This document shows, one piece after another, positions 35,405 to 48,692 of a stretch of 64,000 bases of DNA. The translations under genes were made by a program, and so were the position numbers. The first letter of the stretch is position 1. Every line of letters starts with the position of its first letter. The notes below the pieces were generated by a model. It saw only the letters and a program-made list of their open reading frames with translations, made no database searches and was not told the origin of the DNA. The stretch covers positions 8,580,047 to 8,644,046 of the forward strand of contig CM026570.1 of the NCBI GenBank assembly GCA_015143295.1. The letters run 5' to 3'. Source of the DNA: Tetracentron sinense. Lineage: Eukaryota; Streptophyta; Magnoliopsida; Trochodendrales; Trochodendraceae.

Positions 35405-38010
35405 TAAGTCATCTTTTTTTATCTCATAATTAATCAAGAATAAAGTCATTTTTCTCACATGCGCTTTTGGGTTTGTTTCTTCCAAGCATCAAGCCCAAGT
35501 ACTTTGTCCTTATGTTACTGATTTCTGTATATTGGAGAGAGAATATTACTGATATCTGTATATTGGAGAGAGAGAGAGAGAGAGGGACTTGACTTTAGGA
35601 GGTTCTTCTTGGGAGTGATGGATATGAATCAGATGATATTATTTCATATTTTCTTCACCATGTTGATCTTCCAGAATCCTACCCTTTCACATCAAGAGGT
35701 TCTCTTCTTATCACAGAAGATAAGAAGAGATACACACCTCATCTATCACAAAGATCTCTTATCATGCCCCTCAAATCTCTCTTTCATCATTCAAAAGATA
35801 AACCAACCGCATATCAAACTTTTTGCCTTTCTTCTACGTTACCCAAAAAGTTCAAATTTTTCTCTTTTTAACATTACCAACCAACTTAATTAGGTTTGGT
35901 AGTTAATAATACTGTGGCTTTGTCTAGGGCACACAGAATTTTTTGGGTCTTGAATTTTGATGATTGTTTGATAGAAAACTATGCTATACAGGCTCCATCA
36001 GGTACATCTGTGGGTAACATGTGAAAGGCTCATGGACAGGCCCCCTGAGCAATACCCAGGTGAGCTCAACAAGTCCATGTTCCCCTGCTACCCCATACAA
36101 TCATTTCTAAGCAATCTTATCTCTTTGACCTTAACTTTTTAAAAAAATATGTAGGAAAATTACCTGGAGTGATCCTTCACTGAACCTTGCTCGTACAAAG
36201 TTGGGAGCACAGTTCAGTATCCTAGCTAGTGCTCCCACAGTTCAGAGCAAAACTCTCATAAAGAATTAGTATTTAGCTGAACACAAATGAAGTGCTGAAC
36301 ACAAATGAAGTGTTAAGTATTAGGGAAATAAATGTAAGATGAGATACACTTACGATACAATATATCTTATCACAATCACAATCTTGAATTACTATCTTTA
36401 GTAGATTACAATTATCTTTAAGATAATATTTTCAAGTTAGGAGTCTTAGATTATCTATTTAAACCCTTCTATAGGGTCATTGTAATCCATCCAAGTATTC
36501 AATAAATCAATTTCTTAACATTAAGGACTTCTCATGACTATAGAATAGATATGAATTAATAAAACGAAGTTATCATATGTGGTATGTACATGGCTTGGTC
36601 ACAATGTAGCTTTAATGAGGTAAAAGAAATATTAGAGTTTGAGAGAACCTGTAAATTCATACCATTAGATCAACTTTGATAAGTATGGTTTAGACGGGCA
36701 AAAATAAGGTAGATTCCACTAGACTAAACTCCTATAGGAATGGTCAAAATCAGTAAAAGAGAAACCAGTGATACATGTTCCTAATATATTATACAAATTA
36801 GTAAGTAATTTCAAACAAATAAAAATGATTAACACATAAGTATGCCTCCGCGCGTAAAGGGGTGATGGACCATATGTACATATATACCTTACGATATTTA
36901 AAAATTTGGCGATTTCGCTTCCGTTTCCAGTTATAGGGAAACACTGAGTCATTGGAACCCACATGGCAGCAAATGATAATAATATACAATTTCCTGAAAG
37001 TGAATTGAGCTTCGTCCACCTGAAACCGATCATTTGTCTGCCCAAACTAGTATCAAGATCGACAATGTGAGACCTCCATGGATTTTTCATATGCACAGAA
37101 CTGATCTCATTTGACCCAGCCAAGTCTCAAGACCCACCTAATTGGATAGCTAATTCACCTCAGATTTATCATATAAACTCATCTACATATTTTGTACTTA
37201 AAATATAGATTTCGCTCTCTCCATGCCATATGGTATGTGTTGCCCACCAGCTCAGATTCAGACCATTCAAACAGTGCAAGTGCATTACCTAAATATGCAA
37301 CGTTCCTGTAAATTTAAATTGTCCAATCAATATCCCTTTAATGTATTTGGCTAATCAAGTTTTAGCTTTAGATAAGACAATAACTCCTTAAACGGCAAAT
37401 ATAATAGAAAACAACTTTCAAAAATATTTTATTTTATTTTATTTAAAAGAATTCTAGTAAATAATGCATGTTCTTTGTGCATGAGGGATAAGTTAATCTC
37501 CGACATTCCAATTTTATTGGGATTTATTAGATTATAATTACTTACTATAGCATTGGTATTATTTTGAAGATCATAATTATTTTTAGTTTAGAGTATATAT
37601 TGTACAAAACAGGGGGAGCTATGAATTGCTCCCACATCTACAAATAATTCTTAGAGCACCTTCATTTGCCGGTGAATGGCAAATACAGTGTAGTTTTACA
37701 GACGTAGACATGAAATATACCTGTTGAGCAAAAGTCACTGGTAATATAAAGATCATAACAAGTTCTCGAAGATTACAATGCCCTTCACTTTTAAGATGAT
37801 TACGACAATATAATAGATAAGTAAGCTATTTACTTAAAACTTTAAGGATGTAGTCAGAACTTTTAAATTTATTTTAGTAGGAAAGTCATTTTAAAATAAT
37901 TTGTGTTATTAATAACTAGAATACTTGCCAATACCCCATGAAAGGGTAGTTAAGGGCATCCTAATTAGAAGCAGGACTAGGGTTCAAAAATCATCAAGTG
38001 CAAAAAAACA
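32203..38010. other. Long gene-poor AT-rich stretch
   Basis: No gene supported. Minor features: CT/AT microsatellites at about 35372-35404; a 30-bp duplication (tactgat.tctgtatattgg) at 35516-35575 ending in (GA)n; an 18-bp tandem (gctgaacacaaatgaagt) at 36276-36310. Open frames at 35609-35893 (+) and 36719-37123 (-) match nothing known. Confidence 0.4.
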
Positions 38011-38015
38011 AGGAA

Positions 38016-38038
38016 GGGGGGGGGGGGGGGGGGGGGGG
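38016..38038 (+). repeat. G23 homopolymer
   Basis: 23 consecutive G on the + strand, preceded by A-rich sequence. It can form a G-quadruplex and is prone to length errors, so the true length may differ. Confidence 0.85.
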
Positions 38039-38454
38039 AAGTAAGGCTACAAGTAAAAAAAAGGAAGAAGACTGAAAACAGCAACAAATAACAGCAAGCC
38101 ATGAATCTAACCCAAAAGTAGATACTATGGAAATTCAAACAACTACTCTCCGAGATTCAAAACAAATTCTAGATACAAAGTGTGATAAGAATTGTAGATG
38201 AGGAAGCTGAAAAGCTTGCAGTTATTCAGATGAAAACGTTAGAACCTGAAGAGGTTTTAGAATGTACATGAAGCTATCTCTCCTGTGTTGTGCATGTTCT
38301 TGGTAGCATCACCCATAGCTCTTTTGCAAGTAAGAAAAAAAACAACCAAACAGATAACACAGGGCTTCACCTAATCCTTGGAATATTGAGTGTTTGGTTC
38401 AAAAAGAAAATATCATTCCATGAAGAAAGGAGCTAATTACGTTGACACGAGTAG

Positions 38455-38780
38455 TAACAAAATTCTCCGAATTTTAAAAAAAATTCATGAATTATTTGCA
38501 AATTTTAGGCGTGCCGAATTATTCCCCAAATTGTTCATGAATATTAGGTTTGCCGAATTATTCATGAACTATTCACAGATTTTACAAATTATTCTCAAAT
38601 TTCCCGAATTATTTACGGATTTCGCAATAATTCATTTAGTTCGACAAAATAAACTACTGATTTTGTATATTATCTAATTAAATTGTTGATTGTCTTTTTA
38701 TAGTTATTATTTTTTTCCCGAACATTTCTCCGATTTTTTGGAATTTTTTTGAACTTGACTCTTGCCGAATTATTCCCCAA
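38455..38780. repeat. GAATTATTC-rich simple repeat block
   Basis: The words gaattattc, aattattcatgaa and ccgaattattcccc recur at irregular spacing. Similar words appear at 45640-45665. Probably a fragment of an AT-rich transposon end. Confidence 0.4.
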
Positions 38781-41516
38781 CCCCGACTTTGTCACTATGG
38801 TCACAACAATCAAAATTACTTCTTGCAGAGCAGATATCTTTAGAATGAGTGCACACTGCACAAGCAATATTTTTTGAAGGCAACGAGAAGCACAAAATAG
38901 AGTGTCAAATGAGAGATGCAAGCCAATGGGGTTAACAAGCTAATGAATTATCTGGAATTGAAAAGCATGAATCTTCTGTTTCGAATGTTCCATATTGTTT
39001 CTGAAATATTTCAAATACATATATGAGATTCTGAGATGCGCAATAAACCAGTTTCGATAATTATTTTAGCTAAATCTTTTAATATCATTTTTTAATTACA
39101 CATAATGTAGCAAGATGAGTTATACACTTTATATGCAACACCATGGGAAGAACAGGAGCTTTTGTAGTTCTTGTAATGGTGTGCAATCAATTTAGTTTCT
39201 CAAGGCTATGCAGTGCCATGCAATTCCTGTTTTACATATAGCACAATAATATTTTTGAATATTCAACCCAGACTCCACATACAAATCTCCAACCAATACT
39301 TATATCTATGCTTCATATCACGCAATAGCATACACAAGCTTAGGTTTAAAAATGAAAAAAAAAAAGGCTACAAATATACTGTTTGTGTGTGACTTTCAGG
39401 GTAAACAACAAGAAACTGAATACAATGGGGTGCATTGAGGCATTGCCTGATATTTATGAAGAGATGGCCAAGAGGCCGTTTTCACCAAAATAGAGCCTAC
39501 ATATACATTAACACTCTCGGTAGGAAAATGGAACTTTTCTGTTAAGAACAGGCGCAAATACAAATATACATATATTCATTTGACTTGGGATGCAAACCGT
39601 GACTGTTCTCTCTGCCGATTTAAAGCTCGATCCTTCAGAGACGATGTCTTCCCCCCTATACCAGTCTGGCTCATAATCTCTGCAGATACAGTATTCAGTC
39701 ATGCTTCCAAAAGACATGAAACTATTCAAAGTTGGTTGATCTTCAGCTATCACTAATTAGAACAATCTTATTGATCATGAAAATCTAAATTCTATAAATT
39801 CTCTTACAATTTGGGGGGATAAAATCATCAAAGTAACCCATATGAAGAGGGACAAACTTGCAAACTCAGCATGAAAGATTGTTTCATGCATGGAGGATGG
39901 TGACCCTAGATTCCAAATAAACTATTTTGTAAGGAAATTTTAGAAATTTTGCCCATGTCAGAAACTGTCATACTTGGGTCAGACAAATGGCAACAATTTA
40001 AATCAGCAAGATCTTAATTTATCATACATGTCTTAATCTTAGCTGTTATGTTGTTTACCATTTTTATAATATACATACATTATCTAAAGGATATATTCTT
40101 TCTATATTACATATCTACAAATTGTTTTACGAACAAATCGCATCCTTATATCAAATAAGCTGTACAGCCAGTGGTGTTTTCGTGTTTGTTGTGGTCAGTG
40201 TGGCTGACACTTTCTATACATGTCTGTCACAGACAGCCGACCCTGTTACATAGCAATATTAGTGTGGCTATCCTTTCTTCCCATATAATGAAATCTTCCC
40301 ACCATGCACAGCATAAATCCCCAATCGGCTAGTTGCAGTATGTGAAAACTGCCTAGTTCTCTTTTTCTTTCCTTGTCTGATGAGGTTACCACCTGCTGGA
40401 TCTCTTGAGCCAAATATCAACACTATCTTAAACATCTGCTGTATGGGAATTTTTTCAGTAATATTTCATTATATTGTCTGATAGTCCGAAGGAAAAAAAT
40501 GGACCGAGTTAGACCAACAATATCCTCTGGTTGGGACCCACTTAATGGTGGATTCTGAGCACCTGTGCCACAAGAAGTAAAAACAGCTTCTGTCATTAAT
40601 GCATACCCCTCTTTTCTAAGATCTCCGTTATGATGGCATTGAAAACCACCCCAAGGTAGTTCACATTATTGGATCCTAAATACAAGGGTTGGGCATTTCC
40701 ATTCCAATTTTAAAGTGATCCGCAGTTTCAGGATCCAGGATCCAATGGGGTGGACCATGGACCACCAAGGTAGTCACCAGCAGGTCTTAGTGTCTTACAG
40801 AAACAGCATACAGAAGGCATTTGAAATCATATACATAAACAGTAAAACATACCTCGTTTCCTCTCAAGCTCTTCTTTCCACATCCTTTGTCTCTCAGAAA
40901 AGCCCGCACTGCAAGTAGAAAATTGTTTTGTCTTCAGATTACACAAGATCAATACACACAATTCAATGAGGAGAGACAAGCTAAAGCAAGTATTAAGCAG
41001 TTAACGAACCTTGGGCTTGCGAGTTCCTGCTCAGCATCAACAAGAATCCCTTTCCATTCATTAAGCTGGGGTGATGGAATTTCCCGCAAAATGTGGCTGT
41101 TTACACTTCCAATATTTGATACACGCCTGCTACAACTCCCAGGACTCGAAATATTCACATTGTCAACTGCCGCAGACGGTGATCCATTTGCAAGCCGACT
41201 AGGGGACCTGCTTTTAGGAGGCAACTTCAAGTAATTTGTAACATTCTCGGTGTGTGAGTTCCTGACAACACTTGGAGGTCCAGTGACATTCAAGGTGTTG
41301 TAGAACTCTTCATATAGAGGTGTTTGCAGCTTCTTCAGATCTATAGCCTGAGGTAGTTACAAAGCAATTAAAAAGCCTAAAACAGCTACACATCTACCTT
41401 GGAAAATGCCATAAGAGAAAGTAGTGATACAAGAGAAAAACCCAATTACATGACAGCCTCAACATTTAAAAACAATAGAAAAGCAGATTTATAGAGGAAG
41501 AAAAAAAAAATGACAC

Positions 41517-41519
41517 CTA
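41517..41519 (-). other. TAG in place of conserved Lys, codon 508
   Basis: The last codon of exon 14 reads TAG before GTGTCA (donor). ANP proteins have Lys here (DEK then AIDLKK), so AAG became TAG by one change. The only nearby alternative donor, GA|GTAGGT, would shift the frame. Translation would end after 507 residues, removing the C-terminal 166. Confidence 0.8.
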
Positions 41520-43849
41520 CTCATCCAGGAAGGCTCTAATTTTTGACTCAGTAACATCATCATCATCCTCGGATACTGATGGCCCAAAAGGAAATGTGAA
41601 GTCGTTGTTCACGGTAACGGACGCTCCAGGGCTTCCAGCAGCCCTATCCACTGGTTGACCAGAAGCCAACTTCATTCTACTTTGTTCCAGTTCCGAACTT
41701 TCATCCAACTTGCATGGCCAATCATCGGAGGGCTCACACATTGGATTAAAACTCTAATTTAAAGAAAAAAAATTCACAACCGGTTAATTACTGAAGCTCT
41801 TAATGCTTAAGGAATCTCTGATCCATGCGAGGGACGTGAAAACAGTTCCTTACCTTATTGAAGTCATCTGACGTCAAAGCAGATTTGAACTTTACTGATC
41901 CACCCACCACAAAATCATCTTTATCATCTATTTGACACATGTCATCTTCACGGTTGCTTGTTCCCCAATAAGATCTTGTTTCTGAGAACTTCTCAGGATA
42001 TATAGTTGAGCACCTCACACTACCCATGTCCTTCAGACCATTGCAAGTTGACTTGGGTCTGACCACAGGATTAATACTGAAGCATCAATAGCCTCTATAG
42101 TCATATTTTTTCAGACACTGTACAATCTTGATAAGTTCCTAAGCCATCAAATGGTAATAATACTTACGAGTTCTTCAGGATTGTCCCAGATGTAAGCAAC
42201 AGGGTTCCAGAATTTCCCTGATGGTAATAAGATTATTGAGACTAACAGAAGAACAGTTGGAAGAAGAATGTAATGCCCCAAATATTATAAAACTTGGTGC
42301 AATTGTACTCACCACAACTGAAGCGTGAAATACAGGATGAGGTTCCCGATATTCCCCAGTAACAAAAGGATGCTGCATGTAATTAGCAGAGCGAGAAATG
42401 AATAATAGGCATAGAAGCTAATTATTAAATCATCAAGCTTTTCACCAGTAATAAAAGAAAGCTGCTTTCTTTGATAGCAGTTGACATATAACAAATCCTG
42501 CAGCTTATCTTTTAAGAATTGATAAGAGGAAATATTTTTCAGTTCACCTGCAACAACTCAGATGCAGCTGGTCTCAAGTTTGGTTCCCTGCAACAGATTA
42601 TGTCAATCTTGCATAGAGTACAACAGAAAAAGAAAAGGCAATAAACATAACTTTAGATTAAAATTTCTTTTTACTTGAAAATTGGAATTCTGAGTGAAAA
42701 TATAGCCATATTACAAACCATTAAAGTATTTTTCTGTCACATTTTCCCTCGATCAACCAAAACTATCAATCTTCAAAGGAAGTTCTGGAAGAGTCAAGCC
42801 TATATAGGCAGTGCTATTTATTGTAACAATTTCAAGCTTCTTACCAGTAAGAGAAAGGATAAAAGTTACTTAGAAAAAGGAAATGATTCACGAGTGCAAA
42901 TGAAATTTGGGATTCTTAGCAGATCGAACAAAATCTATAACTGTGTTATTGATTATTTCCAAAGAAAGAGATGAAAAATATGAAATCATGGATATACTTT
43001 TGTAAACATTTCAGCAGAAAATCCTTTGCCTCGACAGAGAGATGCTCAGGGATGGGGGGATAAGACTTTGTCATCCCGATATGAAAGAGAGCAGCAACCT
43101 GCACAGAACACATGTTGTCATAAATGGGTGACACTACCTTATGAAGTTCGGAAGATTCTAGTGAAATTATACAAAATCTTAATTCTTAAAAAGCAACCGA
43201 AGGGAGGAAAAAAGGTGACAACCAAAGTAGCTTTGAGTGTGTACCTCCTGGTACTGCTGGCTCCAAGGAGGCTTCCCAGTAGCCATCTCGATAACAGTAC
43301 ATCCAACACTCCATATATCGGCAGAGCTAGCAAATTTATTTGGAAACTATTCAGCAAAGTCCCAGTTCATCAAGAGTAATCTGGGTTGATATAGCAACAA
43401 ATGGAAGGCCACCACTATCTATAAAAGACCATCACTAATGCAAAAGCATAACCCGAGATTGTGCAATAAGGAGTGCAAGCATACACTACAAGAGAGCATG
43501 GCCATTAATTTCAATATTGGAAAAATATCCTAGAAGATTTTAATTTTTCTTATTTAATATTTCCATTTTGAAAATCTCCTAAAATTTTAACAATTTTAAA
43601 AGGAGTGTGATATTAAAATGTTCTTTAGAATAATATTTTAGCTATCCAAATAAATAGGCAACAATGTCACAAGACTATTGCTAGAAAGTAGATTTCAATT
43701 TCTGGTGAGCATATTAATTTCCCTTGAAATTAAAAAAAATTTAACCTTTTGTTTTGAGGATTCGGATTCGAGAAAATAAATATGCATGCATATTTCTCAA
43801 GTGAAGTAATTTATGAAGTATGTGGAGTAAAAAGAAACACTACATTTTT

Positions 43850-44060
43850 TTTTTTTATCGGTAATAACAATTTCATTAAAAAGAAGGAAAATTCACAAAT
43901 TGTGAATCACCCAAATACAAAACAAACATCAGGAACTAGCTAACAGACACACAACACAAAACCCTCCCCTGCTGACTCTAGGAAATAAACTCATCAAACC
44001 CTATCTCCGCTAAATCAGATTTAGCGGAGACCCAAACACTACATGCTCTACCAAGAATAC
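43850..44060 (-). mobile_element. LINE 3' tail inside ANP intron 7
   Basis: The + strand shows T(12) then atcggtaataacaatttcat, the mirror of a LINE 3' end with poly-A. Intron 7 is about 3.9 kb, and this is one of at least two LINE scraps in it. Confidence 0.45.
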
Positions 44061-44874
44061 AGACCAGAGAATAAAATATGAAATTATAGAAGAATGTGCA
44101 CATCTAGGAGCAACAAAACTATCGTAAAGCCAGATCACACACCCAATAGTTAGTCAGCTCCTATTAAAGTATTTGTGAAGCAAACAGAAGTGCACCTTTG
44201 CACAAGAAAACATACGGTGGAAGAAGAAGATAGTCCAACAGAACCAACAATCAAAAGGTTAGTGAAATCAGTCAGTCAATTCACAATGTTTTTAATATCT
44301 GTAATTTCTGATTTGGCGAACTCACCTGCGTACTTCGCCGATCTTACACTCACCTCAGTCTTAAACATTATGAGCTCGATCCTCAAGGACATGAGTAATT
44401 CAACGAACCAAAAGCTTGTTTCAAGCTTAAAAATCCCCCATTCCGTCTCTTTTCTTCTACCCTAAAAATTCATTCTTCTAACCTTAAAAACGACCACTTT
44501 TTGCTTTCATTTCATCAAAACACAAATTAGATCTCTATGAAAATCACATATACATGTTTCAATATAAATGTTGTAGATCTTAGTAAATGCTACCCAAAAG
44601 TTTGATTCATAGAACTATGAATTGGTGGTTAAATCCAATAATATGTGACCTTGAATAAGAAGATTTGAATCTTTAGTTTTCATTTTTTCTTTCATAAATA
44701 CAAAATAAATTCACTTAATAAGACTAATACTACTAGTTAGGGTTCATATATGTGTGTGTACCCTAAATCTAATTTTGGGAAATATAGTATCTTTCTAATT
44801 TTTTAATTAAAAAAAAACAATAATCCTTAAATAAAATTGTTGATCTTTAACTTAAATAATAATTATGTGGGATT

Positions 44875-44877
<3 letters not shown>

Positions 44878-44917
<40 letters not shown>
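44878..44917. repeat. (TA)n microsatellite in ANP intron 7
   Basis: About 20 TA units without interruption. Confidence 0.95.
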
Positions 44918-44919
<2 letters not shown>

Positions 44920-44995
44920 TTATTCTATAGATGATCTATTAGATCCATAAACAAATCCTTGTTTCGATATAAAAAAATATTTATTTTATTTTATC

Positions 44996-45298
44996 TTAAA
45001 ATTTAAATGGTAATGATGTAGCACCAAAACAAAATGCAAATAAGAACCTAGCACAAGAACACCTAAACCAAGAATTTCCAACGCATAAGTCACCATCCAC
45101 AAAGTTAGGCAAGAAGATATGAGACCCTGACTCCTCAAAATCATCCATGATTGAGGCCCAAACAATAATGAGATTTCTCATCCGCTGCCTAATCTGGACT
45201 TGGGATAGTGAGCAATCTTCAAAGATACGCATGTTTCTCTCTTTCCAAATGGACCAAGAGATAGCCCTCGAAATCATAGTAACAAATTTTGGGTTCAA
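44996..45298 (-). pseudogene. LINE ORF2 C-terminal fragment in ANP intron 7
   Basis: The frame contains AISWSIWKERNMRIFED followed by a helical segment, the pattern (W.IWKERN.R.F) found after the zinc-binding region of plant LINE reverse transcriptases. No reverse transcriptase core is present. Confidence 0.6.
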
Positions 45299-45939
45299 AA
45301 ATTAGCCTGCAAGGGTTAAGTTGGAAAAAATTGGCAAATTTGGAATAAGCTTGGAAAAATAATAACAATTAATAATTATAAAAATAAGAACGTGATTATT
45401 CGCGTACAATTCGACTGTTCAAGAATAATTTAGCAATTTGGGAAAAGTGTGCCATTTAATACTTTTTTGGGTGACTCGGGTGTCCCCAACCTTTCGGGCT
45501 AGAACTAATCCCCAAGGGTGCAACGCTGACTTACCGAGTGCCAACACCAACAAAGTCTGGGAGTGCAAGCTTGAACATGAGACCATTGCAATGTGTCAGT
45601 GACTCGTGAACCAACCTATCACACACCGTGTATAAAAATGAATTATTCGGGAATAATTTGAGAAATTTGTTACTATGCTCGGAAAGAGAGTCCATAGATG
45701 GTAGCGAGGGCCTAATGAGGCCAAATGCCAACAGGATAAGGGCCAATGGTTGTAATGATAGTTGTAGGAGTAGGACTTTATATAGCTTCTTTTGCACTAT
45801 AATAAGTTTTATTAAAAGAATTCGTTTGTATCTTGGCGTGTCTAAAAACTTTCCTTGCACATTCAAGTGTTTCCTCAATGATTACTTAAATTTGGCCTAC
45901 CAATACACCCACCAATATCATTACTTTGAAGTTTGAACC

Positions 45940-46115
45940 ATGCCTCCTCTCCCCAGTGTTGACACACCGTCACCCATACATGCTAGACTGCTAGTTACTA
46001 CAGCAGGACACCCTCCTCTATAATAACAAGATGTGCAATGATAATTTAAGTTAGTATAAGCTTCAAATGGATCAGTCCTAGCGTTGACACACCGTCACCC
46101 ACACTTTAGTTTCTT
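45940..46115. repeat. Direct repeat of ~19 bp in intron 7
   Basis: gttgacacaccgtcaccca occurs at about 45958 and again at 46084, about 126 bp apart. No known element is assigned. Confidence 0.6.
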
Positions 46116-47535
46116 TAATAACATCAGTGGGCGTGATCACTCCATTGAGAAGTTCTTTAAACTACACGAGTTTCAAAAAAAAGATAAAATAAAGGTGAAC
46201 TATGTGCCTCTCCCATATGTTTGAGAAGCCAAATTCTCAGGTTTTCCTTCAAACGCCTCCAACAATCATCAATCCATAAAGTCTCTACTAGTCAGACTTT
46301 GCTAAACATGCCATTTGATGTTATTGTGACTGCCACCTCAATAACCTCGGAGAGTTAATAAGAACATTTGGAATGGATTATGGACGATTTCAAGGAGTTA
46401 ATTTTCAATCAAAGAAACACGAAACTAGTATGAATCACATAATATTAAAGGTCCGACTACTTTAAGTTGTTTAGACGAACTCAGTTAGCAAGCCCTGAGC
46501 ACCTTTGAGGAGTGAATCTAGCCAATTTCCACACATGAATATTTCATCTTAGCTGTAATTTTCCTTGATACTGAAGTTTCTACCCTAAAAAGCAAGCAAA
46601 GTCCTTTTTCCGTGTATTCTTTTGGGAGCTCCTTATGGCATGAAAGTTTCTGTTTCAAAATATTGATGTCTTAACTTAAAAGACGGAAAAAATTGTCACA
46701 GATAGAAATAAATAAAGCAGCAAAGTAGGAAAAAAAACTGAATATAATAGAATCCTGGTGAATCATAATGTACATAATGATCAATCATGAAGCATATAAT
46801 AAAAGATAATCGTATGATTCTCTTTTTCCATAATAATAACAATCATAACATTGAGAAAAGATCGTTATATAATCCAAGTTATGCTTTATCATGTACATAT
46901 AAGATACTGATTTCAGAAAAATAACAAGCTACAAAAGCAAATTGCTTTGAATAATACATAGTATTTTTTATTACTGGACAAAAGACAATGCCAAAAAGTC
47001 TTAACAGTAAATCGATTGACATGGTGCTTGCATCAATTTCTGAAAGTTCATTATGAGACTTTGAAAGCATACTACATTACCTTAGATCTCAGATGAAGAT
47101 ATTTAGGTTTCAAAAATCCAGTAAGTTCAACCTATACTACTCTCTCAAGGCAGAATAAGACACATTAACTGTTAAAATAGGGGGGAAAGCTGTCATGATA
47201 ATAATTTAGGGTACACCCTTTTTTCCTAAGCACGTTGGAAAAAACAAACTGCATGTATATAATAATATCGAGATGTCTCTTGTGGTCCTTACAAGCTATG
47301 CCCTGTCTGGAGGATGACTTCAGGAGCCATCCAATATGGAGTGCCCTTCACTGACTTAGCACCCGATATAGTAGCCTATGGCAGTTCACAAGCCTCAATT
47401 AGAATGTCATTTCCAAGGAGTGACCTAAAAAAGAAACCAACTACAAAAAGAAAAATAGAAAATAAAAGAGTAAATAATGTTCATACCAGCTCAACAACTT
47501 GCTTCAATGCACCAAAGTCTGCAAGTTTGATGCAA

Positions 47536-47547
47536 CCTTTATTGTTT
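47536..47547 (-). other. Site of a 12-bp deletion in kinase exon 6
   Basis: Exon 6 reads GANNKGCIKLADFG where ANP kinases read GAN-ILVD-NKGC. Four codons after the catalytic-loop Asn197 are missing, in frame. They form the short strand between the catalytic loop and the DFG motif, so ATP/Mg handling should be badly disturbed. Confidence 0.8.
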
Positions 47548-47600
47548 GCCCCCTGAATGTTGATGAAACATGCATTTTATTAGTTTGAAAAAGTGCATAG

Positions 47601-47620
47601 AGAGAGAGAGAGAGAGAGAG
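47601..47620. repeat. (GA)n microsatellite in ANP intron 5
   Basis: About ten GA units between exons 5 and 6. Confidence 0.9.
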
Positions 47621-48354
47621 CACAGATTTTCTTCTCAGCTAGTACTATTTGCAGGAAAGAAATATGCACCTTAATATCCCTGTGCATAATTAAGTTCTTG
47701 TGGAGATATTCCAGCCCTAGTAACAGTTGTTTCGTGTACATTCTTATAACCTGTTTAACAAATGGGTATGGAAACAAACATCAGCATTACAAAACAACAA
47801 AATTCTGCAGTTTGAACAATGGCATTGACTTACAGCCTCGGGGAAGGATCCGAATTTTCCTAAAAGCGCTGAGATGGATCCGCCAGGAACAAATTCCAAT
47901 AGAATATTTAAGGTTCCCTCCTCCCTAGTAGTTCCCAAATATCTCTTGAGGAAAAAAAAAAGAACACAGTTGGACAAGAGACAGCCATCACTTTTTTACC
48001 AAAACACTAGAAGATCATACTCACAACAATGTTTGGACGAGACAGATTCTTAAGAAGCTTCACTTCCTCCTCAAGCTCCCGAATATGAGCCTATTTTAAG
48101 TAAAACATGCAAAGTCAAACAAATCTCAAGAAAATCTTTTGGATATAAAAACAAAATTCAACCACAAAATTCAAGATCTACTAATTTATACCAAGAACAG
48201 TAACTCTGGGAACTCGAATTACAGATCTACTAATTTATACCAATAACACAAGGGATTGAAATAATTAAGGACGAATCAACCACACAAGAACCACAGTCAG
48301 TACCAGGACTTAAATAAAGATCATAACAGTATCGAAACAGTAGAATCTGATCCT

Positions 48355-48684
48355 TGTTAACAACCAACTACTCCAAAAGACCGATCTTATGGAGAGAGTA
48401 GTAACAATGAATATAAGAAGGTCACGGGACAAATGGGGCACGATACGCGACACCCACCAGCGAAGGCGATAAACAACACTCAACACTCCCCCTCACCCAA
48501 AGGGTGGAAAGAATCGAACCCGTGATAAAATCGCAACCAGAGGTCTGATACCATGTTAACAATCAACTACTCCAAAAGACCGATCTTATGGGGAGAGTAG
48601 TAACAATGAATATAAGAGGGTCACGGGACAAATGGGGCACGATTCGCCACACCCAGGAGCGAAGGCGATAAACAACACTCAACA
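48355..48684 (-). mobile_element. TRIM retrotransposon (330 bp) at the intron 2 donor
   Basis: Two 131-bp LTRs (48355-48485 and 48554-48684; TGTTAACAA...CTCAACA) differ at 6 positions. The 68-bp interior holds a PBS (TGGTATCAGA on the - strand, 48544-48553) against the right LTR and a PPT (GGGTGAGGGGGAG) against the left LTR. A perfect 5-bp target duplication, ATCCT, lies at 48350-48354 and 48685-48689. No protein is encoded, so mobilisation would need proteins in trans. The LTR carries no 5S rRNA sequence, so it is not Cassandra. Confidence 0.95.
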
Positions 48685-48689
48685 ATCCT

Positions 48690-48692
48690 CAA
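48690..48692 (-). other. Missing splice donor after ANP exon 2
   Basis: Exon 2 ends AAAGCTCAG (Lys-Ala-Gln, as in the family), but the next bases are TTGAGG instead of GTGAGG-like. The nearest GT starts one base earlier and would shift the frame against exon 3. The TRIM target duplication begins three bases further on, so the splice site region is doubly altered. Confidence 0.75.

Noticed and set aside
35609-35893. 94-codon open frame on the + strand
   Set aside because: Composition is not distinctive and no family is recognised; it lies in microsatellite-rich DNA.
36719-37123. 134-codon open frame on the - strand
   Set aside because: No recognised domain, no splice or promoter context, and an overlapping open frame on the same strand.
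48500-48530. tRNA gene suggested by gaatcgaaccc
   Set aside because: It lies in the TRIM interior beside the PBS; no acceptor stem or anticodon arm can be formed.
48355-48684. TRIM as a Cassandra element
   Set aside because: Cassandra LTRs carry a 5S rRNA sequence; none is present in these 131-bp LTRs.
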